The notes under the pieces: model-generated
What the model was told of the DNA's origin: nothing
Database searches by the model: none
What the model saw: the letters and a program-made list of their open reading frames with translations, nothing else
Source of the DNA: Planosporangium thailandense
GTDB taxonomy: Bacteria > Actinomycetota > Actinomycetes > Mycobacteriales > Micromonosporaceae
NCBI RefSeq assembly: GCF_011947195.1
Contig: NZ_JAATVY010000011.1
Coordinates: forward strand, 62,001 to 126,000
Reading direction: 5' to 3'
DNA length: 64,000 nt
In this document: positions 8,536 through 17,630 of the stretch, piece by piece
How the letters are laid out: each line of letters starts with the position of its first letter
Numbering within the stretch: position 1 is the stretch's first letter
Program-made: the position numbers and the translations under genes

Positions 8536-8751
8536 ATGTCGCAATGGTCGGCAGGTAACGTGACGATCGCGGGAGTGGTTGCGGCACGCGATGCGGCCGC
8601 CGGCGGCCTGCCCGGCCATGCCGCGTTCGCCCAATCCGCCGCGGACCGGCGGATGGGTCAACCGTGTTGCTCGCCCGCCGGTGCCGCGGTGGACCGCCTG
8701 CCAGGCCATGCCGCGTACGCAGGCAAGACAACCGGATCGGCGACCGTGTAA
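8536..8751 (+). CDS. Small hypothetical protein with an internal duplication, doubtful
   Basis: 71 codons from ATG 8536, preceded by GGGAGAGG (8524-8531). The protein contains two 30-residue-spaced copies of a motif (GLPGHAAFA and RLPGHAAYA). The copies are in phase, which slightly favours a real coding sequence. No known family, no clear membrane segment. The same frame is open from ATG 8344, but the repeats and the ribosome binding site favour 8536. Confidence 0.3.
   Translation: MSQWSAGNVTIAGVVAARDAAAGGLPGHAAFAQSAADRRMGQPCCSPAGAAVDRLPGHAAYAGKTTGSATV
8606..8630 (+). repeat. Direct repeat, copy 1
   Basis: 25 bp (GCCTGCCCGGCCATGCCGCG and five more) recurring at 8696-8720 with two mismatches, exactly 90 bp (30 codons) away. 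Confidence 0.6.
8696..8720 (+). repeat. Direct repeat, copy 2
   Basis: Second copy of the 25-bp repeat at 8606-8630; differs at two positions. Confidence 0.6.
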
Positions 8752-8868
8752 CGATCAACCGCACGAGGGCTTGCCGGCGCCGGCTGACGCGGCAGTGCGG
8801 GTCGATCCGCCTGCTGCTCCGCGAACACGTTGCTCCTGCGCCACGGAGATCGCCGGAGCGGGGACGGG

Positions 8869-9753
8869 TCAGGACGAGCGGCCCGGTATCTGGGTGTCGC
8901 GAACGATCGCGACCGGGCAGGTGGCATGGTGCAGCATCGCCTGACTGACCGAGCCCAGAAGCAGTCCGGCGAATCCGCCCCGGCCGCGGGAGCCTACGAC
9001 GACGAGTTGTGCCTCCTCGGCGGCCTTGAGAAGGGCCTGGCGAGCGCCGGTATGAACGAGTCGGCCCCGTACCGGCACAGCCGGGTACGCGTCGCGCCAG
9101 TTGCTGATCGCCTTGGACAGGACGTGTTCGTGCGCGGCCTCGACCTCGGAGGCGCAGTCGACCGAGGGTGTTCCGACGACGGGAACGACTCGTGCCGGCA
9201 TCGTCCAGGCGTACACGGCGGTCAGGTCGGAACCGCGCAGCGCGGCCTCTTCGAAGGCGAACCGTACCGCCATGTCGCTCAATGGTGAACCGTCGACACC
9301 CGCGAGCACGTCGCCGCTGGGGGAGGCGCGTCCGCGGGCGACCAGGACCGGGCACCCGGCGTGCGCGGTCAGTTCCACCGCCACTGACCCGACCAGCAAG
9401 CCCTTGAAGCCGCCGAGTCCCCGGTTGCCGACCACGACAAGTGCGGCGGCGCGCGACTGGTCTATCAGCGTCGTGGCGGGAGGCCCCTCGACCGCGTCGC
9501 CGCCGACGTCCAGGGCGGGTGCGTTCGCGGCGGCGCGGCCCATCGCCTCCCGCACGATCCGTTCTGCTTCGAGGCGCACATCGGCTTCAGGCGGGTAGGC
9601 CGCTCGTACCCCGGGCACGCCGAGGTCTGGCCGGGTGAACGCGGAAACTACACGTAGCGGGAGATCTCGCATGGCAGCCTCGCGGACTGCAAGGTCAACC
9701 GCGTCGAGGCTTTGGCTCGAGCCGTCGACGCCGACCACGATCGGTTGGCTCAT
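8869..9753 (-). CDS. Tandem-domain universal stress protein
   Basis: 294 residues forming two UspA folds. Each domain begins with a nucleotide-contacting strand (VVGVDGSSQS; LAGVDGSPLS) and ends with the ATP-binding signature G-x2-G-x9-G-S: GNRGLGGFKGLLVGS in domain 1 and GSRGRGGFAGLLLGS in domain 2. Both look competent for ATP. Two-domain Usp proteins of this kind are common in actinobacteria, where they accompany hypoxia, dormancy and stationary-phase responses. It is transcribed alone, leftward. I saw no DosR-type box upstream. Confidence 0.92.
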   Translation of the reverse strand: MSQPIVVGVDGSSQSLDAVDLAVREAAMRDLPLRVVSAFTRPDLGVPGVRAAYPPEADVRLEAERIVREAMGRAAANAPALDVGGDAVEGPPATTLIDQSRAAALVVVGNRGLGGFKGLLVGSVAVELTAHAGCPVLVARGRASPSGDVLAGVDGSPLSDMAVRFAFEEAALRGSDLTAVYAWTMPARVVPVVGTPSVDCASEVEAAHEHVLSKAISNWRDAYPAVPVRGRLVHTGARQALLKAAEEAQLVVVGSRGRGGFAGLLLGSVSQAMLHHATCPVAIVRDTQIPGRSS

Positions 9754-10113
9754 CGGTTGCCTCCGTCGGGTGCGGACAGGATGAGGTTGTACCGATGGTC
9801 ATCACCGCCACGACGGTGACCGTGATGATCGAGAGCGCGAACAGGCATGCCTTGCCGTAAAACATGACAATAACGGCATGGCGGTGAAGCGGCTGCCTCT
9901 GGTGCCCTCATCCCGGCTGTCGCCGAGCGGTTCGACGTCACCATGATCGTGAGCTCGGTGGTCCTCGGTGCTTGCGCTCAGCGGCCGGCCGAGGCGCTCC
10001 CAGTACTTCGCCGCCGGCGTCCGGCAGGATTGAGAGGTAACAGCGGCCCGGCGACCGCGCCCCGTGCGGAGCCTCCGTCGGTGGATGTCGGCCGCCGGTA
10101 ACGGGACACCGGT
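9754..10113. other. Divergent intergenic region, one dyad
   Basis: 360 bp between the divergently oriented stress-protein and PucR/CdaR-type genes. The only structure I see is TGCCGT (9853-9858) with ACGGCA (9873-9878), a 6-bp dyad with a 14-bp spacer that could be an operator. No convincing promoter pair or small gene. Confidence 0.35.
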
Positions 10114-11397
10114 GTGGTTGCCACGGTGGCGGTCGCGGGAGGTGAGCCGGGCGTGGTCGGTGTCGGTCGGCGACGAGGCGCGGGTGGGGCATCGGCGGCG
10201 CCACCCCCGGACGCATGGCTGGTCGAGGTCGCCAACGACGCCAGCCGGGACGCCGGCGGTGTCCCGGTGGCGTTGCTCGGCGACTACCTGCCGCTGCTGG
10301 CCGACGCCGCGGTGACCGGACGCCGGCCCAAACGAGCCGAGCTGGATGCGGTGGGCCAACTCGGTCGGCAGGCCGCGGAGCAGGGCATCTCGGCCGGGCG
10401 GGTGGTGCAGCTGTACCTGTCGGCCGCGCGGCGGCTGTGGCAGAACCTGCCCGCGGTGGCGCGGTCCCCCGACAGCGAGAGGGTGCGCGCTGCCGCGGCA
10501 GCGGTGCTGCACGTCATCGACGAGGCGGTGGCCACCCTCGCCGAAGGCTATGCCACAGCGCGGCGGGATCTGGTCCGCCGGGAGGAGGCGCTGCGCCGGG
10601 AGCTGATCGACGACCTGCTGCGCGGCGACTCCGACCTCGGCGCACTCGTCGAACGGGCCGAGCCGTTCGGGCTCGACCTGGCCCGCGTGCACCAGGTCGC
10701 ACTGGCGGCACCCAGCCGGCGGCTACCGGACACCGACGCGGCGATCAGCGCGCTGGAGGCGGTCATCTTCGACCGGCTCGGCGATCGCGATGTCCTGGTC
10801 GCGACCAAGGAGGGGCTGCTCGTTGCGATCGCTCCCGCCGACCCGGCGGCGGCCGACCGGATCGTCCCCGCCGTCAACCCGGACAACGATCTCGGACGGC
10901 TGATGCACCGCGAGCTGGACCGGCTACGACACGGTCACCCGTGGCGGGTCGCGGTCGGCCGCGCCCACCCGGGCCTTTACGGCATAGCCCGCTCCTACGA
11001 GGAGGCCCGGGAAGCGCTGAGCATGGCCGGGCGGCTGCACGTGGACGACCCGGTCGTCAACGCCCACGACCTGCTCGTGTACCGGGTGCTGCTTCGCGAC
11101 CAACCCGCCATCGTCGACCTGGTCTCGTCCGTGCTCAGCCCGTTGCTGCAGGCCCGCGGCGGGGCCACGCCGCTGCTGGACACCCTCGGGGCCTACTTCG
11201 ATACCGGTGGGGTGGCCACCGAGGCGGCCAAGCGGGTGCACGTGTCCGTGCGCACGGTCACCTACCGGCTGGAGCGGATCAAGATGCTGACCGGGTACGA
11301 CCCGTACGACCCGCAGCACCGGTTCACTCTGCAGGCAGCGGTGCTCGGCGCCAGGGCCCTCAACTGGCCGGCCGAGCCGCTGCCCGCCGCCGCGTGA
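10114..11397 (+). CDS. PucR/CdaR-type helix-turn-helix regulator
   Basis: Up to 427 residues. The N-terminal half is a helical sensor-like domain (KRAELDAVGQLGRQAAEQG, VVQLYLSAARRLWQ). A GGDEF-like middle follows (LGRLMHRELDRLRH, VAVGRAHPGLYGIARSYEEA). The C-terminus is the PucR helix-turn-helix: LGAYFDTGGVATEAAKRVHV followed by SVRTVTYRLERI. Such proteins regulate catabolic genes in response to a small ligand. The start is uncertain: GTG 10114 is the first, but GTG 10126 and 10153 are possible and the domain only becomes recognisable around 10213. Its target is unknown; the 360-bp gap to the divergent stress gene is one candidate. Confidence 0.82.
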   Translation: MVATVAVAGGEPGVVGVGRRRGAGGASAAPPPDAWLVEVANDASRDAGGVPVALLGDYLPLLADAAVTGRRPKRAELDAVGQLGRQAAEQGISAGRVVQLYLSAARRLWQNLPAVARSPDSERVRAAAAAVLHVIDEAVATLAEGYATARRDLVRREEALRRELIDDLLRGDSDLGALVERAEPFGLDLARVHQVALAAPSRRLPDTDAAISALEAVIFDRLGDRDVLVATKEGLLVAIAPADPAAADRIVPAVNPDNDLGRLMHRELDRLRHGHPWRVAVGRAHPGLYGIARSYEEAREALSMAGRLHVDDPVVNAHDLLVYRVLLRDQPAIVDLVSSVLSPLLQARGGATPLLDTLGAYFDTGGVATEAAKRVHVSVRTVTYRLERIKMLTGYDPYDPQHRFTLQAAVLGARALNWPAEPLPAAA

Positions 11398-11583
11398 CCA
11401 ATGCCTGCCACCCCCGACCGTCAGCCGCGACCGGCGCTGCTGGGCAGCGGGCCGGACCGCAGCCGCACGTATCGATCAGTCCACGATGGAGCTTCGACCG
11501 TCTGCTGTCTTCTCCGGTACGGATGAGGTCAGGACGCGCGCCCTCACGCCCGAAGACCGCAACTCACGCGGCGGGCATCAGGG

Positions 11584-12738
11584 TCACCGGTTCGATGGCT
11601 CGACGGTGCCGAGCCATTCCGCACGTACCTCGTCGGCGTGCTCGTCGAGCCCGGGGCTCGGCCGGACATCGCGGTCGTTGTCCCCGAAGTGCACCGGCTG
11701 GCGCAGGTACGGCGTCCGCCCGAGCGTCGGGTGATCGAAGTGGCCGACCAGTCCGCGCTGCTCGATCTGCTCGCTGCGCAGGGCCTCGTCCAGCCCCCAG
11801 ATGGGTGCGGCGGGGACCCCCGCCGGTTCGGCCATCGCGAGGACCTCGGCGGTCGTGTGGCGGCTGGTCCAGTCCTCGGTGATCCGTTTGATCTCTGCCA
11901 CCCGCTCGCTGCGGGCGCGATCGGTCGCGAAGTCGGGGTCGGCGGCGAGGTCCGGCCGCTCGACCAACGCGGCGAACCGGGCGAACACGGTGTCGTTGGC
12001 CACGGCGATGGCGACCAGACCGTCCTTGGTGCGGTAGGTGTCGAACGGCGTCGAAACCGGATGGCGGTTGCCGATCCGGCCCGGGAGCCGGCCGGTGGCG
12101 GTCAGGATCGACATGCTCGTCACCTGCATGGACACCAGCGAGTCGAGCATCGAGATGTCCAGGTGCCGGCCACGCCCCGTGCGTTCGCGATCGAACAGTG
12201 CGGCGCAGATCGACCAGGCGGCGAACATGCCTGCGCACACGTCGCCCAGCGACTCGCCGATCCGGGTGGCGTCGCCGTCGGGAACTCCGGTGGCGGCCAT
12301 CAGCCCGGACATGGCCTGCACGATCAGGTCGTAGGCGGGCTGTCGGCTCAGGGGGCCGCTCTGGCCGAACCCCGAGATGCTGGCGTACACGAGGTCGGGG
12401 TTGCGCGCCGAGAGCGCTGCCCAGTCGATGCCCAGCCGTGCGGTCACTCCCGGGCGGAAGTTCTCCACCACCACGTCGGCCCGGGCGGCCAGGCGTACCA
12501 GGACGTCGAGGTCGGCCGGGTTCTTCAGGTCGAGCACGATGCTGCGCTTGCCGTGGTTGAGCTGCGCGAAGTAGACGCTCTCGCCGTCGCGGAACGGGCC
12601 GAGGTGGCGGGAATCGTCGCCGGCCGGCGACTCGACCTTGACCACATCCGCGCCGAGGTCGGCCAGCAGGCCGGTGCAGTACGGACCGGCGAGGACGCGG
12701 CTGAGGTCGAGGACGCGGACTCCGTGCAGAACGGTCAT
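11584..12738 (-). CDS. Class III (CaiB/BaiF) CoA-transferase
   Basis: 384 residues of the formyl-CoA transferase/CaiB family, which moves CoA between carboxylic acids through an aspartyl-CoA intermediate. The N-terminus MTVLHGVRVLDLSRVLAGPY is typical, as are DLKNPADL, NFRPGVTARLG and ISGFGQSGP. The likely catalytic aspartate is D166 in SLGDVCAGMFAA. ATG 12738 is chosen because the conserved fold begins there; the longer frame adds 41 atypical residues. It is divergent from an acyl-CoA dehydrogenase, so the pair probably activates and then desaturates one acid. The substrate is not evident. Confidence 0.9.
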   Translation of the reverse strand: MTVLHGVRVLDLSRVLAGPYCTGLLADLGADVVKVESPAGDDSRHLGPFRDGESVYFAQLNHGKRSIVLDLKNPADLDVLVRLAARADVVVENFRPGVTARLGIDWAALSARNPDLVYASISGFGQSGPLSRQPAYDLIVQAMSGLMAATGVPDGDATRIGESLGDVCAGMFAAWSICAALFDRERTGRGRHLDISMLDSLVSMQVTSMSILTATGRLPGRIGNRHPVSTPFDTYRTKDGLVAIAVANDTVFARFAALVERPDLAADPDFATDRARSERVAEIKRITEDWTSRHTTAEVLAMAEPAGVPAAPIWGLDEALRSEQIEQRGLVGHFDHPTLGRTPYLRQPVHFGDNDRDVRPSPGLDEHADEVRAEWLGTVEPSNR

Positions 12739-12883
12739 GTCGACCGAAGCTAGGTCGCCAGCGGATGTGCGGCCATGTGCACGTGCACAAACTCGCGGAT
12801 GCCGATTGGGCGGTCCGCCGTTGAGTGGTACACGGTGGCGGCCGTCCAATGGGGGCCTCACTCACCGTCACCGAGGAGAGCCT

Positions 12884-14029
12884 GTGGTCCCTTATCTGCT
12901 CCCCGACCTGTATGACGAGTTCCGCTCGGCCGCCCGCGCGGTGGCGCTCGGCGAGCTCGGCCCCCGGGCCGCGTTCGTGGACGAGCGGGGTGGGTTCGCC
13001 CATGAGTCGTACGACGCGCTGGTCGCAGCCGGCCTGCACGCCCCGGGCATCCCCGAACGCTTCGGTGGTGACGGCGTCGACGCGATCGTCTCGGCGATCG
13101 CGGTCGAGGAGATCGCGCGGGTCTGCGCCTCCTCCTCGAGCATCCTGACCTCGAACAAGCTCGGTATCACGCCGCTGCTGCTGTTCGGTACGGAGGCACA
13201 GCAGGCGACGTACCTGCCCGAGGTGGCGTCCGGGACCGCGTTGATGGCCTACGCGATCAGCGAGCGCGACGCCGGCAGCGACGTGGCGGCGATGCGCTGT
13301 CGCGCCGCCGACGACGGCGACCACTGGGTGCTCGACGGCGTCAAGTCGTGGATCACGTCCGCGGGCGTCGCGAAGTACCTCATCGTGTTCGCCGTCACCG
13401 ATCCGGACGCCGGCTCTCGACGGATCTCCGCGTTCGTGGTCCACGCCGACGACCCGGGCATCAGCTACGGCGCGCCGGAGCGGAAGATGGGGCTGCGCGG
13501 TTCCGTGACCCGAGACGTCATCTTCGAGGGCTGCCGGATCCCGAAGGACCGCCTGCTGGGCGAGCGCGGGCGGGGGCTGCGGGTGGCTCTCGGCACGCTG
13601 GACCACACGCGTGTCTCGATCGGCGCGCAGGCTGTCGGCATCGCCCAGGGCGCGCTGGACGTAGCGGTGCGGTACGTACGCGAGCGTAAGCAGTTCGGCC
13701 AGCCGATCGCGGGGTTCCAGGGCGTGCAGTTCATGCTCGCGGACATGGCCATGCGGGTGGAGGCGGCCCGCCAGATGGTCTACGCGGCCGCGGCCCGTAG
13801 TCAGACGCGCGCCGCCGACCTCACCTTCTTCGGGGCCGCCGCCAAGTGCCTTGCTTCGGACACCGCGATGGCGGTGACCACGGACGCGGTGCAGTTGCTG
13901 GGCGGCTACGGCTACACCTGCGACTTCCCGGTCGAGCGGATGATGCGGGATGCCAAGATCACCCAGATCTACGAAGGTACCAACCAGATCCAGCGGGTTG
14001 TCATGGCACGTCAGGTACTGGCTGAATGA
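12884..14029 (+). CDS. Acyl-CoA dehydrogenase
   Basis: 381 residues, standard for the FAD-dependent acyl-CoA dehydrogenase family. Landmarks are AYAISERDAGSDVAAM (FAD/substrate binding, about 122-137), KSWITSAGVAKY (154-165), ERKQFGQPIAGFQGVQFMLADM (267-288), QLLGGYGYTCDFPVERMMRDAK (337-358) and YEGTNQIQR with E364 as the expected catalytic base. GTG 12884 is preferred: GAGGAG at 12873-12878 precedes it and the family N-terminus begins there. The end overlaps the convergent regulator gene by 19 bp. It should oxidise the acyl-CoA made by the divergent CoA-transferase, passing electrons to an electron-transfer flavoprotein not seen here. Confidence 0.93.
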   Translation: MVPYLLPDLYDEFRSAARAVALGELGPRAAFVDERGGFAHESYDALVAAGLHAPGIPERFGGDGVDAIVSAIAVEEIARVCASSSSILTSNKLGITPLLLFGTEAQQATYLPEVASGTALMAYAISERDAGSDVAAMRCRAADDGDHWVLDGVKSWITSAGVAKYLIVFAVTDPDAGSRRISAFVVHADDPGISYGAPERKMGLRGSVTRDVIFEGCRIPKDRLLGERGRGLRVALGTLDHTRVSIGAQAVGIAQGALDVAVRYVRERKQFGQPIAGFQGVQFMLADMAMRVEAARQMVYAAAARSQTRAADLTFFGAAAKCLASDTAMAVTTDAVQLLGGYGYTCDFPVERMMRDAKITQIYEGTNQIQRVVMARQVLAE

Positions 14030-15519
14030 ACCTCCGGTGGCTCGAGGTCGATCGCGGCGAGCGCGAACCACAGCTCCATCCGGTCTTTGAAGCGGTTCAG
14101 GTCCTTGCCGGTCAGCCGCTCGATGAGCTGCAGCCGGTACCGCAGGGTGTTGCGGTGCACGATGAGGGCCTTGATGGTCGGGGCGGACTGGCAGTCGTGC
14201 TCCAGGTACGAGCGCAGCGTTCTGATCAGGTCGCCCCCGTGGTCGGCGTCGTGCGCCAGCAACGGCTCGAGCACGGCCCGCCCGACGTCCGCCATCGGCA
14301 GTTCGAGGTTGGCGAGCACCAGTCCGGTGGGGCTCAGCGGCGCGGCGTGGTGGACGCCCGGTCCGCTCCGCGCGGCGTGGCACCCCTCGTGGTAGCCGAC
14401 CCGCAGGCCGGCCACGCCCGCCCGCGCTTCGCTGACGCCGATGCCCACCTCGGGATCGATCCGGCTGAGGCGCCGCAGCAGACCGGCGGTGACCGGTTGC
14501 GGGTCGCGGTCGCCCGGCAACAGGACCACGACCGAGTCCCGGACCAGCGCCACCGGCATCGGATCGGTCTCGGAGGCGAACGGCTGGTCGAGGGTCCAGG
14601 GAGCGTGGCGCAGCCGATCGCGGCCGGTGGCCGGCTGTGCCACCACCACCCGGTACCGCGAATCCGCGGTCACGCCGTGCAGTGCGAGACTGCGGCGGGC
14701 ATCCGGCTCGCTGCGGGCGCGCAGCACGATGTCCTCGATCACCTGGCCGAGCATCTCGCGCCGGCCCGTGCGGACCGCCTGCTGGCGGGCGAATTCGAGT
14801 CCGAACAGGTTGGCGGCGAAGGAGACGAGTCCGGTGTGCCGGGTGGCGCGTTCCGTGCGCAGGAGCGCGACCGGGATGTCGCCGAGCATGATCGGCAGCT
14901 CGACCGGGCCCTCGCCGTTCTCCGGCGCAGGTCCGGGGTGTCCCGACCAGCGGGATGCCGCGGGATGCTTGGCCACCAGCCGGCCATCCGGTTCGAGTAC
15001 GGCGACGGTGCCCGCGTCCAGTTGGGCGTGCAGCCGGCGCAGGAGGCCGCGCAGGCCACCACCGGCGAGAAGTTCACGCACCATGCCGTCCTGAATGCGC
15101 ACCGCGGCGTGGACCGCCTCGTAGTGCCGGGCGAAGATCTGGTCGGCGACCCACCGGCTGATCTGTCCGAACGGCACGTCCGCCGGCGACTCGATCAGGG
15201 TGAGCGCCGCATCGGCGGCCGCGTCGACCACGACGTCCGGCACCCGCGGATGCACCAGGCCGGTGCCGAAGCACAGGGCCGCGATCGGCCGGCGAGCCAA
15301 GCGCACGATCAGGTCGCGCCACTGCGCGTCCGTGCGCTCGAGGAGCCCGGTGGTCATGACCAGTTCCCCGCCGCGCAGAAACGGCAGCGGGTCGGGCAGC
15401 TCGGTGGTCGACACCCAGCTGATCCGGTCGGTTTCGGTGCGCGGACCGGTCACCAGGGCCGTCAGCCGCAGTGACGGCTCAGCGAGCAGGTGGGACACCG
15501 GTACGAACATGACCGCCAT
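14011..15519 (-). CDS. PucR-family transcriptional regulator
   Basis: 502 residues with the full PucR architecture. The N-terminal PucR sensor domain carries SWVSTTELPDPLPFLRGGEL and TTGLLERTD. A GGDEF-like middle contains VGIGVSEARAGVAGLRVGYH. The C-terminal helix-turn-helix is IRTLRSYLEHDCQSAPTIKA followed by HRNTLRYRLQLIERLTGKDL. Family members such as Bacillus PucR govern nitrogen-compound catabolism. It lies between the CoA-transferase/dehydrogenase pair and the ABC-transporter operon, divergent from the latter by 254 bp, so either could be its target. Confidence 0.9.
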   Translation of the reverse strand: MAVMFVPVSHLLAEPSLRLTALVTGPRTETDRISWVSTTELPDPLPFLRGGELVMTTGLLERTDAQWRDLIVRLARRPIAALCFGTGLVHPRVPDVVVDAAADAALTLIESPADVPFGQISRWVADQIFARHYEAVHAAVRIQDGMVRELLAGGGLRGLLRRLHAQLDAGTVAVLEPDGRLVAKHPAASRWSGHPGPAPENGEGPVELPIMLGDIPVALLRTERATRHTGLVSFAANLFGLEFARQQAVRTGRREMLGQVIEDIVLRARSEPDARRSLALHGVTADSRYRVVVAQPATGRDRLRHAPWTLDQPFASETDPMPVALVRDSVVVLLPGDRDPQPVTAGLLRRLSRIDPEVGIGVSEARAGVAGLRVGYHEGCHAARSGPGVHHAAPLSPTGLVLANLELPMADVGRAVLEPLLAHDADHGGDLIRTLRSYLEHDCQSAPTIKALIVHRNTLRYRLQLIERLTGKDLNRFKDRMELWFALAAIDLEPPEVHSAST

Positions 15520-15653
15520 TGTGCATGTCGGGTTCGCAGTCCCATGGCGGGTTCGCGGTCCGAGAACGCCGCCGCGAACCGGACGTGCGGTTCCGACCGG
15601 TCACCTCGGTGCCAGCCGGTCGGGTGGTTCTGGCTCAAGAATCGCGCCGACCG

Positions 15654-15682
15654 TTGACAGCCGCCTTAGACGTTCTTACCTT
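15654..15682 (+). promoter_or_regulatory. Consensus promoter of the ABC-transporter/Rieske operon
   Basis: TTGACA (15654-15659), a 17-bp spacer, TACCTT (15677-15682). This is a strong vegetative-type match, rare in this DNA. Predicted start near 15689, leaving an ~85-nt leader before ATG 15774. Confidence 0.65.
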
Positions 15683-15706
15683 CTTCATCACCGAATCAGA
15701 GACAAT

Positions 15707-15722
15707 GTTCGTATATATGAAC
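15707..15722 (+). promoter_or_regulatory. AT-rich palindrome downstream of the operon promoter
   Basis: GTTCGTATATATGAAC is a palindrome with one mismatched pair. It lies about 20 bases downstream of the predicted transcription start, a good roadblock operator position for one of the local regulators (PucR at 14011 or IclR at 18410). Inference only. Confidence 0.45.
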
Positions 15723-15773
15723 GCCCCGGAAGTTGACCCCACATCCAATTCCTTCCAGCACTTGGAGCTCCGC

Positions 15774-16694
15774 ATGGCTCGTCGTCTCCCGCTCAGATCC
15801 CGCGGCGCTGCCGCCCTCGCCCTCTGCGCACTCGGCCTGTCTCTGCTCGGCGCCTGCGGCTCGTCCGACGGGTCGAAGGACGCCGCCGCGTCGAACAAGG
15901 CGCCGCTGTACTCGGCCCTGCCCAAGGACGTTCAGAAGGCAGGAGCGATCAACGTCGGTTCGTCGGTCGACTACCCGCCGTTCGAGTACTACGCCGCGGA
16001 CGGCAAGACCCTGCAGGGATTCGAGACCGAGCTGGCCGCGCTGCTGGAAAAGCAGCTCGGCGTGACCTTCAAGTGGAACAACGCCAGCTTCGACACGCTG
16101 TTCAGCGCGCTGCGCGCCAACCGCTACGACGTCGTGTACGGCGCGACCAACGACACCGCGGAGCGCGAGAAGACCTTCGACTTCGTCTACTACCTGCAGT
16201 CCTCGCAGGGTTTCGTGGTCGGCAAGGGCAACCCGCAGGGCATCAAGGTCCTCGACGACATCTGCGGCAAGAGCATCGCGGCCGTCCGGGGTGGCGTCCA
16301 GGCCCAGTTCCTGGACAAGCAGGCAGCCGAGTGCGACAAGGCCGGCAAGGGCAAGCTGGACATCCTCACCTTCGCCGGTAACGCCGACGAGCAGCTCGCG
16401 GTCAAGCAGGGCCGCGCGGCGGCGCTGCTGGAGAACTACCCCACCGCGGCGACGTTCGCCAAGGAGTCCAACGGCGAGCTCGAACTGGTGCCCAACCTCC
16501 AGGTGGAGAAGCGCTTCTACGGCATGGTCATCAACAAGGACAACACCCAGCTGCGCGACACGCTGGCCAAGGCGTGGCAGGCGATCATCGACGACGGTTC
16601 GTACGGCAAGGTGCTCGACAAGTGGGGCCTGTCGGAGATCGGTGTGAAGAAGGCCGGGGTCAACGCGGTACAGACCGGCGCGAACGCCGGGTGA
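15774..16694 (+). CDS. ABC transporter substrate-binding lipoprotein, polar amino-acid type
   Basis: 306-residue secreted binding protein. An Arg-rich N-terminus and hydrophobic stretch end in the lipobox LLGAC (lipidated C28), followed by a Ser/Ala linker and a type-II periplasmic fold: GAINVGSSVDYPPFEYY, LQGFETELAALLEKQLG, FDTLFSALRANRYDV, GVQAQFLDKQAAEC. The set is typical of the PAAT family, which binds amino acids and amino-acid-like compounds. GGAG (15764-15767) serves ATG 15774. First gene of a rightward operon that continues through permease, ATPase and catabolic enzymes. The ligand may be a histidine-related compound given the neighbours (inference). Confidence 0.92.
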   Translation: MARRLPLRSRGAAALALCALGLSLLGACGSSDGSKDAAASNKAPLYSALPKDVQKAGAINVGSSVDYPPFEYYAADGKTLQGFETELAALLEKQLGVTFKWNNASFDTLFSALRANRYDVVYGATNDTAEREKTFDFVYYLQSSQGFVVGKGNPQGIKVLDDICGKSIAAVRGGVQAQFLDKQAAECDKAGKGKLDILTFAGNADEQLAVKQGRAAALLENYPTAATFAKESNGELELVPNLQVEKRFYGMVINKDNTQLRDTLAKAWQAIIDDGSYGKVLDKWGLSEIGVKKAGVNAVQTGANAG

Positions 16695-16700
16695 CGTTCG

Positions 16701-17630
16701 ATGAGTAGGCAAACCTCCGAGCAGGTGGCGGTGACGGCGGAGGGGACACCGGTCCCCGATCCGCCGCCCGCCGCGCTCGTCGCCGTGCCCGTACGCCGGT
16801 ACGGCACCTGGGCGCTGGGTCTGGTCGTCGCCGTCGTCGTCGCCGCGCTCGTGCGGGCCTTCGCGGTCGCGAAGATCGACTACGGCGTCGTGGTCAAGTA
16901 CTTCACGGCGAAGCCGATCCTCACCGGTGTCCTGCACACCCTTGAGCTGACCGTGCTGTCGATGGTGCTCGCCCTGGTGCTCGGCGTGGCGGTCGCGGTG
17001 ATGCGCCAGTCCCAGAACCCGGTGCTCACCGCGGTCGCCGCCGGATACACCTGGCTGTTCCGCGGCACCCCGCTGCTGGTGCAGCTGCTGATCTGGTTCA
17101 ACCTTTCGCTGATCTTCAAGTACGTCGAGATTCCGGGTGTCTACTCGGCGCCGATGAACACGATCATGACGCCATTTGTCGCCGCACTGCTCGGCCTGGG
17201 CGTAAACGAGGGCGCATACATCGCCGAGATCGTGCGTGGCGGCATCCTGTCGGTCGACAGTGGACAGCGGGAGGCGGCGGCCGCGCTGGGCATGAGTCAG
17301 CGCCTGACGATGCGGCGGATCGTGCTCCCGCAGGCGATGCGGGTCATCGTCCCGCCGCTGGGCAACGAGTTCATCGCCCTGCTGAAGTACTCCTCGCTGG
17401 CCTACACCATCTCCTACACCGAGCTGCTGCAGTCGGCCAACAAGATCTACACCGCGAACTTCCAGGTGATCGAACTGCTGTTCACCGCGTCGCTGTGGTA
17501 CATCCTGCTGACCACGGTGTTCACGATCGGGCAGCAGCAGCTCGAGCGCCGGCTCAGCCGGGGCCACACCACGACCCCGTCCCGCTTCGGCTCGCTGTTG
17601 CGCCGCAACCTGATCGGACGACGCCGATGA
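16701..17630 (+). CDS. ABC transporter permease, polar amino-acid type
   Basis: 309-residue inner-membrane protein of the HisM/GlnP class. A variable hydrophilic N-terminus (about 45 residues) is followed by roughly six hydrophobic segments. The ATPase-docking EAA loop reads [20 protein letters not shown], then [20 protein letters not shown]. It starts six bases after the binding-protein stop, and its own stop overlaps the ATPase start in an ATGA. A single permease gene implies a homodimer. Confidence 0.93.
   Translation: MSRQTSEQVAVTAEGTPVPDPPPAALVAVPVRRYGTWALGLVVAVVVAALVRAFAVAKIDYGVVVKYFTAKPILTGVLHTLELTVLSMVLALVLGVAVAVMRQSQNPVLTAVAAGYTWLFRGTPLLVQLLIWFNLSLIFKYVEIPGVYSAPMNTIMTPFVAALLGLGVNEGAYIAEIVRGGILSVDSGQREAAAALGMSQRLTMRRIVLPQAMRVIVPPLGNEFIALLKYSSLAYTISYTELLQSANKIYTANFQVIELLFTASLWYILLTTVFTIGQQQLERRLSRGHTTTPSRFGSLLRRNLIGRRR

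Larger units (their letters stand above)
8006..8868. other. Low-coding region with hairpins and a small repeat-bearing ORF
   Basis: 863 bp between the second zinc-finger gene and the stress-protein gene. Visible structure: a compact hairpin GCCCGG-CTTG-CCGGGC (8112-8127), a short GGAGG/CCTCC hairpin near 8314-8330, and one plausible small ORF at 8536. I recognise no riboswitch, tRNA or mobile element. Confidence 0.4.

Noticed and set aside
9865-9870. TTGTCA as a -35 box for the universal stress protein gene
   Set aside because: No acceptable -10 at 16-18 bp on the minus strand.
11564-14383. 939-codon minus-strand frame spanning two genes
   Set aside because: Arg/Pro-rich shadow frame overlapping the CoA-transferase, acyl-CoA dehydrogenase and PucR genes, all of which have clear motifs.
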